Shown here: piece by piece, positions 22,191 to 34,266 of the stretch | How the letters are laid out: the number at the start of each line of letters is the position of its first letter | Numbering within the stretch: position 1 is the first letter of the stretch | Notes under the pieces: model-generated | What the model was told of the DNA's origin: nothing | Database searches by the model: none | What the model saw: only the letters and a program-made list of their open reading frames with translations | Assembly (NCBI GenBank): GCA_050084985.1 | Contig: JBITNC010000001.1 | Location: forward strand, 78,430,001-78,494,000 | DNA length: 64,000 bases | Origin: Nageia nagi | Lineage: Eukaryota > Pinophyta | Direction of reading: 5' to 3' | Program-made: the position numbers and the translations under genes

Positions 22191-22370
22191 TGAGCAACTC
22201 TCTAAAATGAACACATCCACATGTACATTTCATAACATGACATGTTTGAGGAGCCATGAGGTGAGGATAGGCAAACTGGAACCTTTAAGTCTGATGATCC
22301 AAGTGGTGAAAAGTCTATAATTCTTAATTAACCCTATGTCCTTTATTGGTTTGAATTTAACTTCAATATA

Positions 22371-22412
22371 TGGATAGGTATGTGGTAGTGATACCACATA
22401 TCTGCATGTCCA
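22371..22412 (+). ncRNA. Leader hairpin with GTGA loop (element 2)
   Basis: TATGTGGTA (22379-22387), GTGA, TACCACATA (22392-22400): a perfect 9-bp stem with a four-base loop. An outer stem TGGAT/GTCCA holds one wobble pair. It is homologous to the hairpins at 16028-16069 and 55411-55433. Confidence 0.7.
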
Positions 22413-22828
22413 TTTAGGAATTATTCTAATAACTTAAAAGAAAAACTTGAAATATAATCAAGATTAATAATTTGGCTAATCCAATAAACATAAAAATATT
22501 GAAAAATAGCTAGTACATTATTGTCCAAGGGAAACTAGTTGAGGATTGGTATTACTTGGCCTCCTCTTATGTGGGCATCTAGGTGAAAGCCTAATTTTAA
22601 ACAAGAATATAAACCTCAACAATGTCATTCTACATCTATGGTTCTTGATGAGAAATGTATTTAGGTACATGGGTTATTATTTGAATTATAAAACATTTGC
22701 ACTTGTGAATCAAATCAAGCATTTCTTTAATGTTAAGTGTAACATGTATTATTTACTTGGTTAAAACTTAACATTCAATATTGTTTATTAAAACCACATA
22801 CTTATTATTTCACATTCTTATGTAGCAA

Positions 22829-23720
22829 ATGGGAGAATCGTTTTTACCCAAACACATTCTTGATGGTTCCAACTATGGGTTTTGGAAACCTTGGATGAGA
22901 GTTGAATTGCAAGCAAGAAAGTTTTGACAAATAGTGAATGAGAACCTTGTACCTCCTATAGAAGAAAAAGCACTAGAAGCTTACAATACAAAGAATGAGT
23001 TGGCAACCTCCATGATTTACCATGCAGTATTAGATGATGTGCTTTTAATGATTTTCTCTTCAACATCAATAAAGAAAGCATGGGATAAGCTAAAGCAGAT
23101 ATACCTTGGTTCAAACTTTTCAAGAAGATTTACCATTCTCCAAAATTTACTTCAATCTTATCAAGGAAATATGAAAATGTGACTATCTACTTGAACAAAA
23201 TCATTGACCTAAAGACCCACCTTGATTGCTTGTGAATGCAATTCAATCAATGATCAGTTCATGGTCTTCATCATTATTCAAAAACTCTCTTAAGTTTGAA
23301 AACTTTATGATAGTTATGGCAACAAGGCTTATGATGAAAAATAAGTCTTCTCCCTTAAAAACCTTTTAAGGTACCTATTGAAGTATGAAAAAACCCTTAA
23401 CAATAAAGGGTTGATTTCTTCTCCTAAGGATAATAATATTGCTCTTGGAGTAACCAATACTCTTTTCAAGAATAAGTTAAATCATAAAAATAAATTTTAT
23501 CCTTCTTCCTCTAAAAGGTTTGAGAAAAGAGGTAATGGCTACAACAGCAATAGAAACAACAAAAACAACAACCATAGCAATAAGAATAGTGGCAACAATA
23601 ATCATTTCAAGCAAAGAGATGGAAAAGGCAAAGCAAACACTCCTTATCCTAAAGAAAAGTTTGATTTCAATTGTAACTATTATGGCATCCAAGGTCATAG
23701 AAATTGATTGCTAGAAAAAG
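22829..23720 (+). pseudogene. Gag of copia element 2, decayed
   Basis: The start at 22829 (MGESFLPKHILDGSNYGFWK) matches the gag starts of elements 1 and 3. The first stop is a TGA in place of tryptophan at about 22927. KALEAYNTKNELATSMIYHA and STSIKKAWDKLKQIYLGSN follow. Later frames give an asparagine-rich stretch and a zinc knuckle that has lost a cysteine (FDFNCNYYGIQGHRN, about 23655-23706). There are many frame changes. Confidence 0.9.
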
Positions 23721-24800
23721 AAAAGAGAGGAAAAGAACAAAGGTAATGAAAATATAAATAACTATAAAGGAAAGAAAAATATTCATGTTGGTTTTGATGC
23801 AACACTCTACTCCTTATCTTGCTCTTTTTCATCTGAATGGATTGTGAACTATGGTTGCACTAATCACATATGATTTGAAAAAGAAAAGTTTGAGAACTTT
23901 CACAAGTATAAAAAGGATGCAGTTGTGATAGGTGATAACTCTACCTTTAAATATTAAGGAATTGGGAGTGTGCTGATTCATGAAAAAGTTCTTAAAAATA
24001 TTCTCTATGTTCTTAAATTAAGGATGAACCTTATCTCTATGATCTAAGTTGGTAGAAAAGGGTACTCTTGAGTTTGACTCTCAATCTTGGTGCATTAAGA
24101 AAGGACTTACCACTTTGGTTAAAGGATCATTGAAAGATAACCTCTACATTGTAGATCAAGTTCCATCAAAGATGTATCTTACTTCTAGTGTGTGTTCTAG
24201 AGGCAATCTTTGGCACCATCATTTAGGGCACCTTAACCATAAGAGTATTCAAATCATGAAAGACCAAGAACTTGTGGAAGGTTTTCCTTCAATTTCTCCT
24301 TTAATTGGACTCTGCAAGAAATGCATTCTTAGCTAGATGCATGGACAAAAGTTTGAAAAAGAAACCAACAAGAGCATCTCAACCTCTTCAACTTGTGCAT
24401 TCAGATTTGATGGGTTTGTTTCAAACTAATTCATTTGGAGGAGCATCTTACATCTTAATCTTCATTGATAAATTTAGTAGGATGATCTTTGGGCATCTAC
24501 TTGAGCACAAGGATAAATATTTGAGAGTTTTAAAATTTTTAAGGTTTTTATTGAGAATTAAACTAACCTTAAAATCAAAATGTTGATATCAAATAATGGG
24601 GAGAATATAATAGCAATGAGTTCAATGAGTATTATGCTAGGTATGGAATCAAGAGATAGTTTATGATTCTTTACACTCTTCAGTAGAATGGTGTTGCCAA
24701 AAGAAAAAATAGAATAATTATGGAGATGGATAGATGCATGTTGGGTGGTCTTCTAAGTTCTTTTAGAGTAAAGATATGAGCTCTACTATTTACACCTTAA
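23721..24800 (+). pseudogene. Protease and integrase of copia element 2, decayed
   Basis: EWIVNYGCTNHI (about 23835) shows the protease with the D-S-G site changed to N-Y-G. GSLKDNLYIVDQVPSKMYL, LWHHHLGHLNHKSIQIMK, LVHSDLMGLFQTNSFGGASY and FIDKFSRMIFGHLLEHKD belong to the pre-integrase and integrase core. The second catalytic block reads ISNNGEN (asparagine for aspartate). Multiple stops and indels make it inactive. Confidence 0.9.
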
Positions 24801-26172
24801 ATAGGTATCCCACAAAAGTAATTCAAAATAAAACTCCTTTTAAGGCATGGTTAGGAAGAAAACCTAACATTTCTCATCTTAGGGTGTTTGGTGTGAAGCA
24901 TTCTCCTACATTATTTCTAAGAAAAGAAAGAAGTTGAACAAAAAAGCTAAAAAATGCATCTTTATGGGTTATGAAAATCAACATAGAGGCTATAAGCTCT
25001 ACTCTCCAACCTATAAAGTAGTCTTCATTTCAAGGGATGTAAAGTTAAATGAAACTTCCTAAAGAATTTGCTTCTAATGAGGATGTTGATGATCCAAAGG
25101 ACTCTTCAGTTACTCCTAGTTGGTTGGATATTGATATAGACAAGTCACCTTAGGAACAAAATTCTCCAACACAAAGGGTAACAAGGGGTACAACCTTGAA
25201 CAAATCCTTAATTGCTAAAATTGACAATAAGCATGAGCCCTCAACCTTCAAGAAGCTTCTAAGTATGACTACTATATGGAAGCCATGAAAGTCAAGTATG
25301 AGGCACTTATGAAAAATAAAACTTGGGACTTGGTTCCTTATCCCAATGAAAAGAATGTGATTGGTAATAAGTGGATCTATAAGGTCAAATTCAATTCAAT
25401 AGAAGATATTGAAAAATACAAGGCAAGGTTAGTAGCTAAATGTTTTGCTTAGATATACAATGTAGATTATAAGGAAACCTTTTCTCCTATCACAAATATG
25501 CCTACTATAAGAGTTATCCTTGTCTTTTTATAGTTCAAATATGAAAGTTTTTGAACTTGATGTCAAGAGTGCATTTCTCAATGGTGACTTAGATGTAGAA
25601 ATCTTCATGAATCATCCAAAAGGATTTATTATGAAAGGTAAAGAGTCCTTTGTGTGCAAGCTATAGAAGTCCTTATATGGACTTAAACAAGCACCTAGAT
25701 CCTGGTACAAAAATATTTCAAGGTACTTTACAGACATTGGTTTCTCCAAATATTTTTTTAACTTTGATATATATGTGCTCAATCAAGGAAAAGACATAGT
25801 ATTGATACTCTTTTATGTGGATGATCTTTTGATTACTAGGAATAATGATGGAATATTCAAGAGTGCATATCCAAACTTAAGGTAATGTTTGGAATGACTA
25901 ATCTTGGTCTCTTGTATTATTATCTTGGAATGCAAGTGTATCAATATAAGAATTGTACTTACCTTAATCAATATAAGTATATATTAGACATCTTGCAAAA
26001 GTTTGGAATGGAATGTAGATATGTTGTGATCCTAGTCTCTCCTGGAATTACTATTTCTCTAAGCTCCAACTCTCAGTTAGTTGATGCTATAGCTTATAGG
26101 CAATTAATTGGTAGTGTTTTATATTTGACTATATCCAAACTAGATATTACCTTTGCAATGAATCTGATGGCA
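24801..26172 (+). pseudogene. Reverse transcriptase of copia element 2, decayed
   Basis: Pieces in changing frames include NKTWDLVPYPNEKNVIGNKW (about 25316), KARLVAKCFA, a TAG stop at 25450-25452 at the same codon as in elements 1 and 3, ELDVKSAFLNGDLDVEIFMN, LYGLKQAPRSWYK and LFYVDDLLIT, with the YVDD site intact. The segment ends at the TGA stop at 26173-26175, shared with elements 1 and 3. Confidence 0.9.
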
Positions 26173-26175
26173 TGA

Positions 26176-26755
26176 TTCATGTATAAAACTTATGTTGAGA
26201 ACCTCAATGTTGTTAACCAAATCTTGAGGTATGTTGCAAGAACTAAGGATCTTACTCTCAAGTATTCCAAGTTGCCATCATTTGTTCTCTTTGGATTCTT
26301 ATATTTTGACTATGGAGGAGATAGAGATGATAGGAAGTCAACCTTTGCATATGCGTTTAGCATTTTTTAGGTGCTATCTCTTGGGATTCCAAGAAGTAGC
26401 TTGCTATTTCTCTTTCCACCATAGAAGTTGAATATCATGCCATGTTTATCATAGCCCAGGAAGCCATTTAGCTAAGGCATCTTTTAAAAGAATTAGGTAT
26501 GAGCAAGGTGGCTCATATTTGATTTCTTCAAACAATTAGTTAGCTATTTATTTGGCTAAGAATCCTATATTTCACCAAAGAATAAAACATGTGGAAATCC
26601 ATGCCTATTTTATTAAGGAGAAGGTTCTTGATGGCATCATACGCTTGGAGTATTATCATTCCACCTTGAACTACACTAATTTATTCACCAAGCCCCTCCT
26701 ATAAGATTAAGGATGCTATCAGGTTGGTGAAGTTGCTCTCTAGGGGAGTGAAGTT
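26176..26755 (+). pseudogene. RNase H of copia element 2, decayed
   Basis: After the shared TGA the reading resumes FMYKTYVENLNVVNQILRYV, LTLKYSKLPSFVLFGFLYFD and YGGDRDDRKSTFAYAF, then loses frame. Later pieces (HVEIHAYFIKEKVLDGI) match the copia RNase H end. It closes with a GAAGTTTGA stop at about 26751-26759, equivalent to the ends of elements 1 and 3. Confidence 0.9.
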
Positions 26756-26839
26756 TGAATTCTTATGTTGAATTCATATTTGTGATGATAAATTCACCCC
26801 TAGGAGGATTTTGTGTTCTATAGTGTTGATTTTGTTATA

Positions 26840-27110
26840 CATCTTCATGGTAAGTTTGCTCTACATGAGGAACTTATTGTACAAATTGGCCAATCTAGCA
26901 TTGTTTAGTTATCCATGTGTGAGAAACTCGTATGTGTCTTTTGGAACTATTGAATTATCTGTATGTGATGAACTCGTATTTGCATACTATATTTTTTGGT
27001 CAATCTAGCACTATTCAATTATCCATGTGTGAGAAGCTCTTATGTGTCTTTTGGTACTATTTAGTTATCCATATGTGAGGAACTTGTATATGCTTGCTCT
27101 ATTTTGTAAA
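26840..27110 (+). repeat. Remnant of the hairpin array in element 2
   Basis: One full unit (CTTCATGGTAAGTTTGCTCT, about 26844-26882) is followed by three eroded ones containing ATCCATGTGTGAGAAACTCG-like sequence at about 26909, 26960 and 27022. The position after the pol stop is the same as in elements 1 and 3. Confidence 0.7.
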
Positions 27111-27551
27111 GATAATCAACATATGTTTTATATACAATAGATGACTATGAGTTTTTGGCATGGCATCTTCATGATGACTTATAGTGCACCATTGATTAGT
27201 TTATGATGGCATTTGTGTGATTCATATATCCTTGTTGATATGAATATGATGCATCTAACTGATCTTGTTATTTGATTTGCTTATGACTTGCAAGTTCCTT
27301 TAAAGTTATAGTTACTTACCTTAGGTATACAGGCTCTTGAAGACTCTTCATGAGTTCCAGTTAGATGATTACTTCATGTACATTGAAACCAGTTGTGGTT
27401 AATGATTGTATTTGGCAAAGTAGTAAGTCTCATACTAGATCTTTCTTACTTCACAAATATGTAAAAAGTTCTCATCTCTATTTATCTATTTGGAGGATAA
27501 GTATCTTGCTTTTTCTTCTTCTTCTCTCTTACTCACTCTATCCCAATATTG

Positions 27552-27563
27552 CATTAAGGGAAG
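27552..27563 (+). other. Polypurine tract of element 2
   Basis: ATTAAGGGAAG directly before the 3' LTR start TGTTGAAG, the same tract as in elements 1 and 3 with minor change. Confidence 0.85.
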
Positions 27564-28065
27564 TGTTGAAGTGTATAATGCATTATTGTAAAGGTTTATA
27601 TTAAATCTTCTATGTAAATTCACTAATACTTAAAGGTATCATTTAATACCTTAAGTATTTGAGTGAATGGGATAATGTAACTTATCCTACACTCCATGTC
27701 ATGAGCATGCCCCTTGGTTAAAAGGATGTGCATGTCATGCTTTTGTACATTGGATAAAAGGGTGATCTAAAGAGGGATTTTTGCCTATAAATAGAAGGCT
27801 CCTTCTTTGTGATCACACATCAATTGTGAAGTAAAGTTATGCTATAGGATAGAAGTGTAGGAGTTGAGATTAGGAAGATTTTAAGAGAGTTTTATTTGTG
27901 ATTAAAGTAAATATATAGTTTGTGGATGTACTTATAGTTGGAGGGACCACTTACATATTTTGTTATCTTTGTGAGATTGCTTTGTGTGATAGTTAGATGT
28001 GAATTGAGAGCTTTCATGTGATCTTGGTAGTTTAAGATTATTCTTATTATTGTTTAATTATCTCA
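27564..28065 (+). repeat. 3' LTR of copia element 2
   Basis: Pairs with 19436-19929. It begins TGTTGAAGTG and ends ATCTCA next to the duplication AAAAT. The dyad is at about 27619-27667. Confidence 0.9.
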
Positions 28066-28841
28066 AAAATACCTTGAATGGTCTAGATATTCTAAAATCT
28101 ATATGATATTCATAATCTTCTCAAACCTAGTACACTAATTATCTCAATCTCTACAATCTTCTAAATCTTGCACATTGATGATCTCAATCTCTACAATCTT
28201 CTCAAACCTTGCATACAAACAAACTCATACTTTGGTGCATCTTCATTATTTTATTCAACACCTAAACATATTGGAATGAACCATCTCTCTAACTCTATCA
28301 TCAAACCCTTTGTTTTATGTCCTTTCAAAGCAAGAAAAATGTAATCTAGCCTCCAAATTCCCCTTGTGCTAATGATCCTCCAAAATGGCTTAAATGAAGG
28401 TTAAATATTTATGAAAGGTAGGCATATATATATTCATTGAAAAGGTATCTTTGAAGGATATATAATGAAAACATAATTAATTCAATTATATGCACCTATC
28501 AAAAATTATACCCTTGCAAAGATGGTTGATATTTTCAAAGAATATCTTGCCCAACAATTAGAAAACATTGTTGTACATCTCTTAAACACTTGGAAAACCT
28601 TGTACATGTTCGGATTCAAATACTTAGGTTTTGGAAAACTTATTACAAGGGATTTTTACACATAACACCTCATTACTAATACATTGAAGAACTTCAACAA
28701 GAATTATCATTCAATACTAAAAGACTTGGTCACCTTTGGCATTGTGGGATAGTGTATTATGGATAGCAATGGTGACATCTCAATGGTAGCATATTAGATC
28801 ATTAGTCACTTTGACAACAATGATAACACCATAGGCAAACA
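28066..28841 (-). repeat. Last piece of the left (3') LTR of element C
   Basis: It continues the C LTR after element 2 and follows 34684-35457 (for example TCTATATGATAT, CTACAATCTTCTCAAAC). Its end AGGCAAACA corresponds to AGGCCAACA at 35457. Inside it two related units (about 28120 and 28165) repeat ATCTCAATCTCTACAATCTT. Confidence 0.9.
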
Positions 28842-29955
28842 ACCTTTTCCTTTGGAATTTTGTCAAAACTCCAATCATATTCCACTCTCCCTCTTTTTTT
28901 CAATAATGAAAAGTGCATGCTTTGATTAGAAGGGTACTTTATGACTACAAATCACTTAAGAAAATTAATGGAAACTTTCATATCAGTACAAATCAATACA
29001 ATAACATAGATTCATGGAAATATATCACTTTACCATCTTTAGTAGCATCAATTACCTAGTAAATAATAGCAACAATAATAATAATAAGAGAACCTATGCA
29101 TATAACACATTTTCCAAATTTAGAACCTCATATTAACATGATTCAAGAAGAAAATTATTCATTTCAATGAGTTATACATGAACAAACTCTTAAAAAACCA
29201 ATTCCATAAATATAAAAGATAAATTTGACCAAAAATATCACTATTCACAAGGTTGCTCAAAATTTAAAAAAGTAAGAAATTAACTTTTTTCAACTCGTTG
29301 CAAATCTTCCTTAGATGTTTGTTTGAATTGAAATTTGTACATTATGTTTAACTTAATAACAAAAACCTCTTGTAAAAGTTTCAACCCTAAAATACTTACA
29401 AATTTTCCACAAATCCACTTGTAATAAGACCTCTAGTGCTAATTTTACAACTATTCCAAAAAGTGTAAACTTGTCTAAACACATACCAAAGCGACATTGA
29501 CCTGTTTCACCAAAATTGTCAAGAGATCCAAACTAGTACCACCTTCCAACCAACACTGATCAAATTATACAACTTACTTTGAACTGACAAAAGAGACTTT
29601 AAATGATATGTTAAGCCATCTAACACATTCCATTGGCATGCATGAGCAACACTTTCAAGAATTACACCTTTTTGACAATTTTTGCAATTATGACAACTTC
29701 TTGATGATTTTTGTAAATTTTGCATTTGTATAATTACCTATAGTAACTTCACCTTTATTAAAATCTTCCCATTTGGAATTACTGGCAACACATACACACA
29801 CCATTTCTAATAATACAAAGGGTTGTCAAAGACTCCCCTTAAGTCCATACACAACATTCTCTGGTAAATGTTAGTACACATAAAAATCAACACAAATGGA
29901 GAAAAAACAAAGTGACAAAAATTAGAGATGATCCCCTTGAGAATGTGATATTGAG
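28842..29955 (-). other. 3' non-coding part of element C
   Basis: No gene. The purine-rich minus-strand stretch GAAAAAAAGAGGGAGAGTGG (about 28880-28900) lies some 40 bases inside the LTR edge and is a candidate polypurine tract. Several plus- and minus-strand short frames here have no family features. Confidence 0.5.
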
Positions 29956-30500
29956 AACCATCTAATGCTTGGAAATTGCAACCACTCCCAATTTCTTACT
30001 AAGATAGTCAAAAATATCTTTTGGCAAAGGTTTGGTAAAGATATCAACTACTTGCTCTATTGTTGGAACAAAATCCAACTTTAATTCTCCTTCTACCACT
30101 CTTTCTTTTAAAAAATGATACCTTATGTCAATGTGCTTTGTTATTGAGTGTATCACTAGATTCTTTGAAATATTGACTACACTAGTATTTTCACACATGA
30201 TGGAAGTATACCAAGATCTTTTAGAGTTTGTTTCATCCAAAGTACCTATATGCAATAAGTTGTGGTATCTATATACTTGGTCTTTATTGTATACAATGAT
30301 ATTGAATCTTATTTCATACTATGCTAAGCAACCAACCTATCTCTAAGATAAAATACATCACCACTTATGCTCTTCTTGTCATCAATGCATCCTACCCAAT
30401 CTAAATCTAAGTAAGCAATGAGTGTGAAGTCCTTTCCACATTGGTACTAAAGACAAAACTCATTTTCCCCTTAATATATATAAAAATTCTCTTTATCATT
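29956..30500 (-). pseudogene. RNase H of copia element C, decayed
   Basis: The minus-strand piece 29962-30255 gives CENTSVVNISKNLVIHSITK, HIDIRYHFLKERVVEGELKL, then FVPTIEQVVDIFTKPLPKDI. This is the end of copia RNase H, with the D(E)N.S....KN...H.R.KHI..R.HF block. The first part (30260-30500) is badly broken. Confidence 0.85.
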
Positions 30501-31420
30501 GTGACATATGTCTCTTTAGGGCTAGTCTAAAATTGGGCCACTATATAAATTATGTGTAGTATATCTAGTATAGTAGTCATCAAGTACAAAAAGCTCCTAA
30601 TCATAGATCTATACATTGTTTGGTAAACAAATGGTGACTTGTCATCTTTGCTCAATTTACATCCCTTGGTCATAGGAGTACTAACCAGTTTGCAATCCTC
30701 CATCATGAATTTCTTTAACATCTCCTTGACATATTTGATTTGAGAAATAAAAATACCATTTTTAAACTAATTTACTTGAAGGATAAGGAAATATGCAAGC
30801 TCACCTGTCATAGGCATTTCAAACTTGCTTTGCATTTGATTAGCAAACTCCTTACATAGTTCATATTTGCTACCACCAAAAATAATGTCATCCACATACA
30901 CAACAATAATTATTTGAAAATCCTCATCTAACTTAACATATAGGTTGCTATCAACCATACCTTTCTTAAACCCTTATTTTCACAAAAAGATGTTCAATAT
31001 TAAGTACCAAGCATAGGGTGCTTATTTTAAATCATAGAGTGCTCTCTTTAACCTGCATACCATATCCAAATTTTTTGATAGCTAGAATCTATTAGGTTGC
31101 TCAATATATACCTCCTCATCTAGTTTGCCATTCAAGAATGCCAATTTGAAATCCATTTGATAAATTTTGAGATATTTGTAAATAGTAAGAGAAAGAAACA
31201 TGAAAATTACCTCAATTCAAACCATCAGTGCAAAAGTTTCTTCAAAATTAATTCCCTCAACTTGAGCATATCCCTTGCAAACCAATCTAGCTTTATTCCA
31301 AACTACCTATCCCTGTTCATTTAATTTGTTGCAAAAGATCCATTTTGTGCCAATCACATTTATGTTCTTTGTTCTAGGAACAAGTTCCCAAGTTTCATTC
31401 TTTTCAATATGTGTGAGCTC
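30501..31420 (-). pseudogene. Reverse transcriptase of copia element C, decayed
   Basis: Minus-strand pieces: NLYVKLDEDFQIIIVVYVDD followed by IIFGGSKYELCKEFANQMQS (active site YVDD kept, 30767-30958) and GELAYFLILQVN. At 30527-30721 comes LKKFMMEDCKLVSTPM. At about 31300-31400 come fragments of the N-terminal part (KWIF, NKLNEQG..V WNKARLVCKGY). The GELAYFL wording fits SIRE-type elements. There are many stops. Confidence 0.85.
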
Positions 31421-32570
31421 TTCCTCCATTTCTTTGACCCAACTTTCATCTTAAATAGCCTCAGTAATAGTTTTAGGCTCTATGCTAGATAAGAGAGAAT
31501 AAGTATGTAAAGCCCTTTTTTGAGTTTGGACATCTGCATGTAAATCACCAATAATTTGCTCTAGTGGGTGATCCTTATGCAATCTACCTAATGAGGATTT
31601 TAAATTTTCATCTTCTTCTTCCTTCTCATTTTCTAAATGATCGTTTGAGTCACTTTGAGAGCTTGACTCTTCTTATTTCTTTACTTATGGCTATACCTAT
31701 GGTTTAGATTTTTCCTTATCTTTTTCATCACTTTCAATTAAGTCTTAAGAGATAGGAAAATTATCATCATTGTTTCTCTTTGGAAGATATCTTTACTCAT
31801 CAATATGGACATCAACACTATCCACCATTATTTTTGTCCTATTGTTGTAACACCTATATGCTTTAATCTTTGAAGAGTAAACATGAAAAATACCTTCATC
31901 TACTCTATCTTCAAACTTTCTCAAATTCTCCTTTATCCTCTTGATGTAACATTTGCTACCAAAGATCTTGAAGTGCCTAACTATAGCTTTTATCCTAAAC
32001 CATAATTCATATGGTATTTTATCCTCATGTGGTCTCAATAAGCATCTATTTTGAATATGCACTATTGGTACACCACTTCTTTCTAGAACCTATTAGTAAC
32101 TTTACTTTATATAAACATAATTCAAGACATTTCTTGCATTGCCCTATTTTTTCTTTCAACTACTTTATTTTCCTATGGAGTTCTTGCTTCAAAACATTGT
32201 CTTTTAATTCCATGTTCTAGGCAAAACTCAAAAAACTCATCAGAAATGAGCTTACCTCCTCTATCTGAATGAAGGCATTTGATTCTCCTTTATATTTGAT
32301 TTTTAATTGATTATTGAAGGCTTTAAACATATCAAATGCTTTAAATTTATGTTTCAAGAATTACACCCAAGTCATTCTTGAATAATCATCTATGAATAAC
32401 ATAAAATACTTATCTCCATTGATGCTTTATGTCCTCATTGATCTGATAGGTCAGTGTGAATTATCTCCAATAGTTTTCTTATGTGATATTCCTTCACCTT
32501 GAACCTTGCTCATGTTTGCTTTCCCTTTTGATAATAATCACAAATGTCATTTGATGGTTTGCTAATGCTA
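31421..32570 (-). pseudogene. Integrase of copia element C, decayed
   Basis: The minus strand gives NRCLLRPHEDKIPYELWF and FKIFGSKCYIKRIKENLRKF (31793-32062), the region after the integrase core with the typical TPYELW....P....FK.FGS.CY block. Further upstream, fragments around 32220-32550 (SDRGGKLIS, YSRMTWV, LIRTYGH) belong to the catalytic core in several frames. It is broken by stops throughout. Confidence 0.8.
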
Positions 32571-33090
32571 GGAATATCCCTTAGCACCTGTTTTAGCAAA
32601 TGTTCACCAAGTTTTTGAAATTGATATGTTCTAGTCTTTTATGCCATAGCCAATCCTCACTCTCCTTTCCTAGAAGACATGACCCCTCTAAAATATCCAA
32701 AAAGGTATATAGGTTTCCATTTGTTCTTGTACCAACTACCACAAGCTTGCCATTATTTGCCCTTTGAATCTTACAACCATGCTTCTTGAAGATCATATCA
32801 TTTCCTTGATCATAGATTTGACTAACACTCGATAAATTATGCTTTAGACCAACAATAAACAATACCTCTTTGGATCTAATTTTACCATCATTTATTTTGA
32901 CCATCCCCTTGCCAACAATCTTTGTGCCATCATTATTTCCAAATATAACAAACCCACCTTCATATTGTTGTAACTTTTGAAATTTCCTTTCATCACCTAT
33001 AATATGGCTTGAGCATCTACTATATAATATCCATGGTGATGTTTTATCTTGATCTTTTAATGTCATTTGAACAATTAGTGACTCCTTATC
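32571..33090 (-). pseudogene. Protease and pre-integrase domain of copia element C
   Basis: The minus-strand frame 33066-32593 is the longest open piece of C. It runs PWILYSRCSSHIIGDERKF (protease with the usual D-S-G changed to Y-S-R), GGFVIFGNNDGTKIVGKGMV, LFIVGLKHNLSSVSQIYDQG and LWHKRLEHINFKNL (pre-integrase zinc region). The changed active site shows that it is dead. Confidence 0.9.
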
Positions 33091-34203
33091 ACCTTTGAAT
33101 TTATCCTTTTCTTTCCAAACATGTTTTACCTTTGCTTCAAGTTCTTATTTTTTATTCTCCTTTTCTTCTTCTTATAGGGGGCTTCTCTAAAATTATTATT
33201 TTTTATCATAGGAGGAAACTATCTAAGTGAAAGGAACTCATTCCATACCTACTTCTACAAAATCTAGCAATGTGTCCAAGCTCATGATAATTATAGCATT
33301 CATCTTGATACTTTGTTGGCGTACCAAAAGCATTTCTAGTAAAAATTCTTGGAGCAATATTATACTTACAATTTGAAATTTTATGGCCATAAGTATTGCA
33401 TTCAAAACAATATCCATTAAAAGGATATATGAATTTGGTGTATTGCTAAGAACTTTTTAATCTTGCATAAGGACTTCTTCTTGATTGTACCCATGTGAAA
33501 ACATCAACCTCCAATCCTGAGCTATCTTCCTTATTTTTTAGTTATTTTAGCATTTTCCTTTTTTATATCATTGGAAGACTATCCTTATTCATATCCCAAA
33601 CCAAACTTGTATAAATATGATATCTAATTATTAATGATCTCACTAATCTTGGTTTATTTTCCTTCTAGGTACTCTTAGGAACTAATCTTCTTGGTTACTT
33701 CCTCTAGTTCCACACATAGCCCAACTATTTCCTCTTTGAGCTTATTTGAGTTTTTGACTTTTATGAGAAGTTGTGCCTCCAAATCTTCATTAATATTCTT
33801 GGATTCTTCCACCTCTACTTTTAATCTTTCTATAACACCACTTGCATCATCAAGCCTTTTTGAGATTTTCTTATTTTTCTTTCTTTTCTTATCTAGTTTG
33901 TTCAAAGTTGCTACTAATTCTTCTTCAAGATGAACCTCAACCTTGAAATCATCTTCTTCATATTTATCTTCTTCTTTCTACTCTTCCTTTTTCTTTCTCT
34001 TCATTTAGTTTCTCTTCAAATGCCATAAATAATGCTTCATCTATTGGGCCTGTAGTGGTAGGAGTGTAGCCTTTTTCAACCAAATCCCAAACACTAAAAC
34101 CCAAAGAACTAAGATAATACTACATTTGAATCCTCCAAAAAGTATAATTGGTTCCATAAAATAGGGGTGCCTTTTTTAATGAGAGACTATCATTACTTTT
34201 CAT
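33091..34203 (-). pseudogene. Gag of copia element C with coiled coil
   Basis: The start is at the minus-strand ATG at 34203, reading MKSNDSLSLKKAPLFYGTNY. LSSLGFSVWDLVEKGYTPTT and GPIDEALFMAFE follow. At 33905-33675 lies a strongly charged heptad segment (KKRKKNKKISKRLDDASGVI, VKNSNKLKEEIVGLCVELEE), a coiled coil as in SIRE-type gag. Two knuckles follow: a complete CFECNTYGHKISNC at about 33370-33415, and one with a lost cysteine (CYNYHELGHIA) near 33270-33300. The frame is interrupted several times. Confidence 0.85.
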
Positions 34204-34247
34204 AATGTCACAACCAAGATCTTCTTAGCTAAGATAGCTTGAATAGG

Positions 34248-34264
34248 AACCAACTCTGATATCA
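34248..34264 (-). other. Primer binding site of element C
   Basis: The minus strand reads TTGATATCAGAGTTGGTTC, close to TTGGTATCAGAGC (initiator tRNA-Met), two to three bases after the LTR end. Confidence 0.8.
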
Positions 34265-34266
34265 AT

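Larger units (their letters stand above)
19436..28065 (+). mobile_element. Copia element 2, full length but decayed
   Basis: LTRs at 19436-19929 and 27564-28065 are clearly related but well diverged. The 5-bp duplication AAAAT is perfect (19431-19435 and 28066-28070). Order on the plus strand: LTR, primer binding site, leader with a GC-richer island and hairpin, gag-pol (22829 to about 26750) with many stops, a remnant of the hairpin array, polypurine tract and LTR. The polyprotein is clearly related to elements 1 and 3, but the LTR belongs to another subfamily, shared with element I at 62345. It is inserted in the same C LTR as element 1. Confidence 0.93.

Noticed and set aside
33691-33933. 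Plus-strand serine- and leucine-rich frame
   Set aside because: It is the shadow of the coiled-coil part of element C gag on the other strand.
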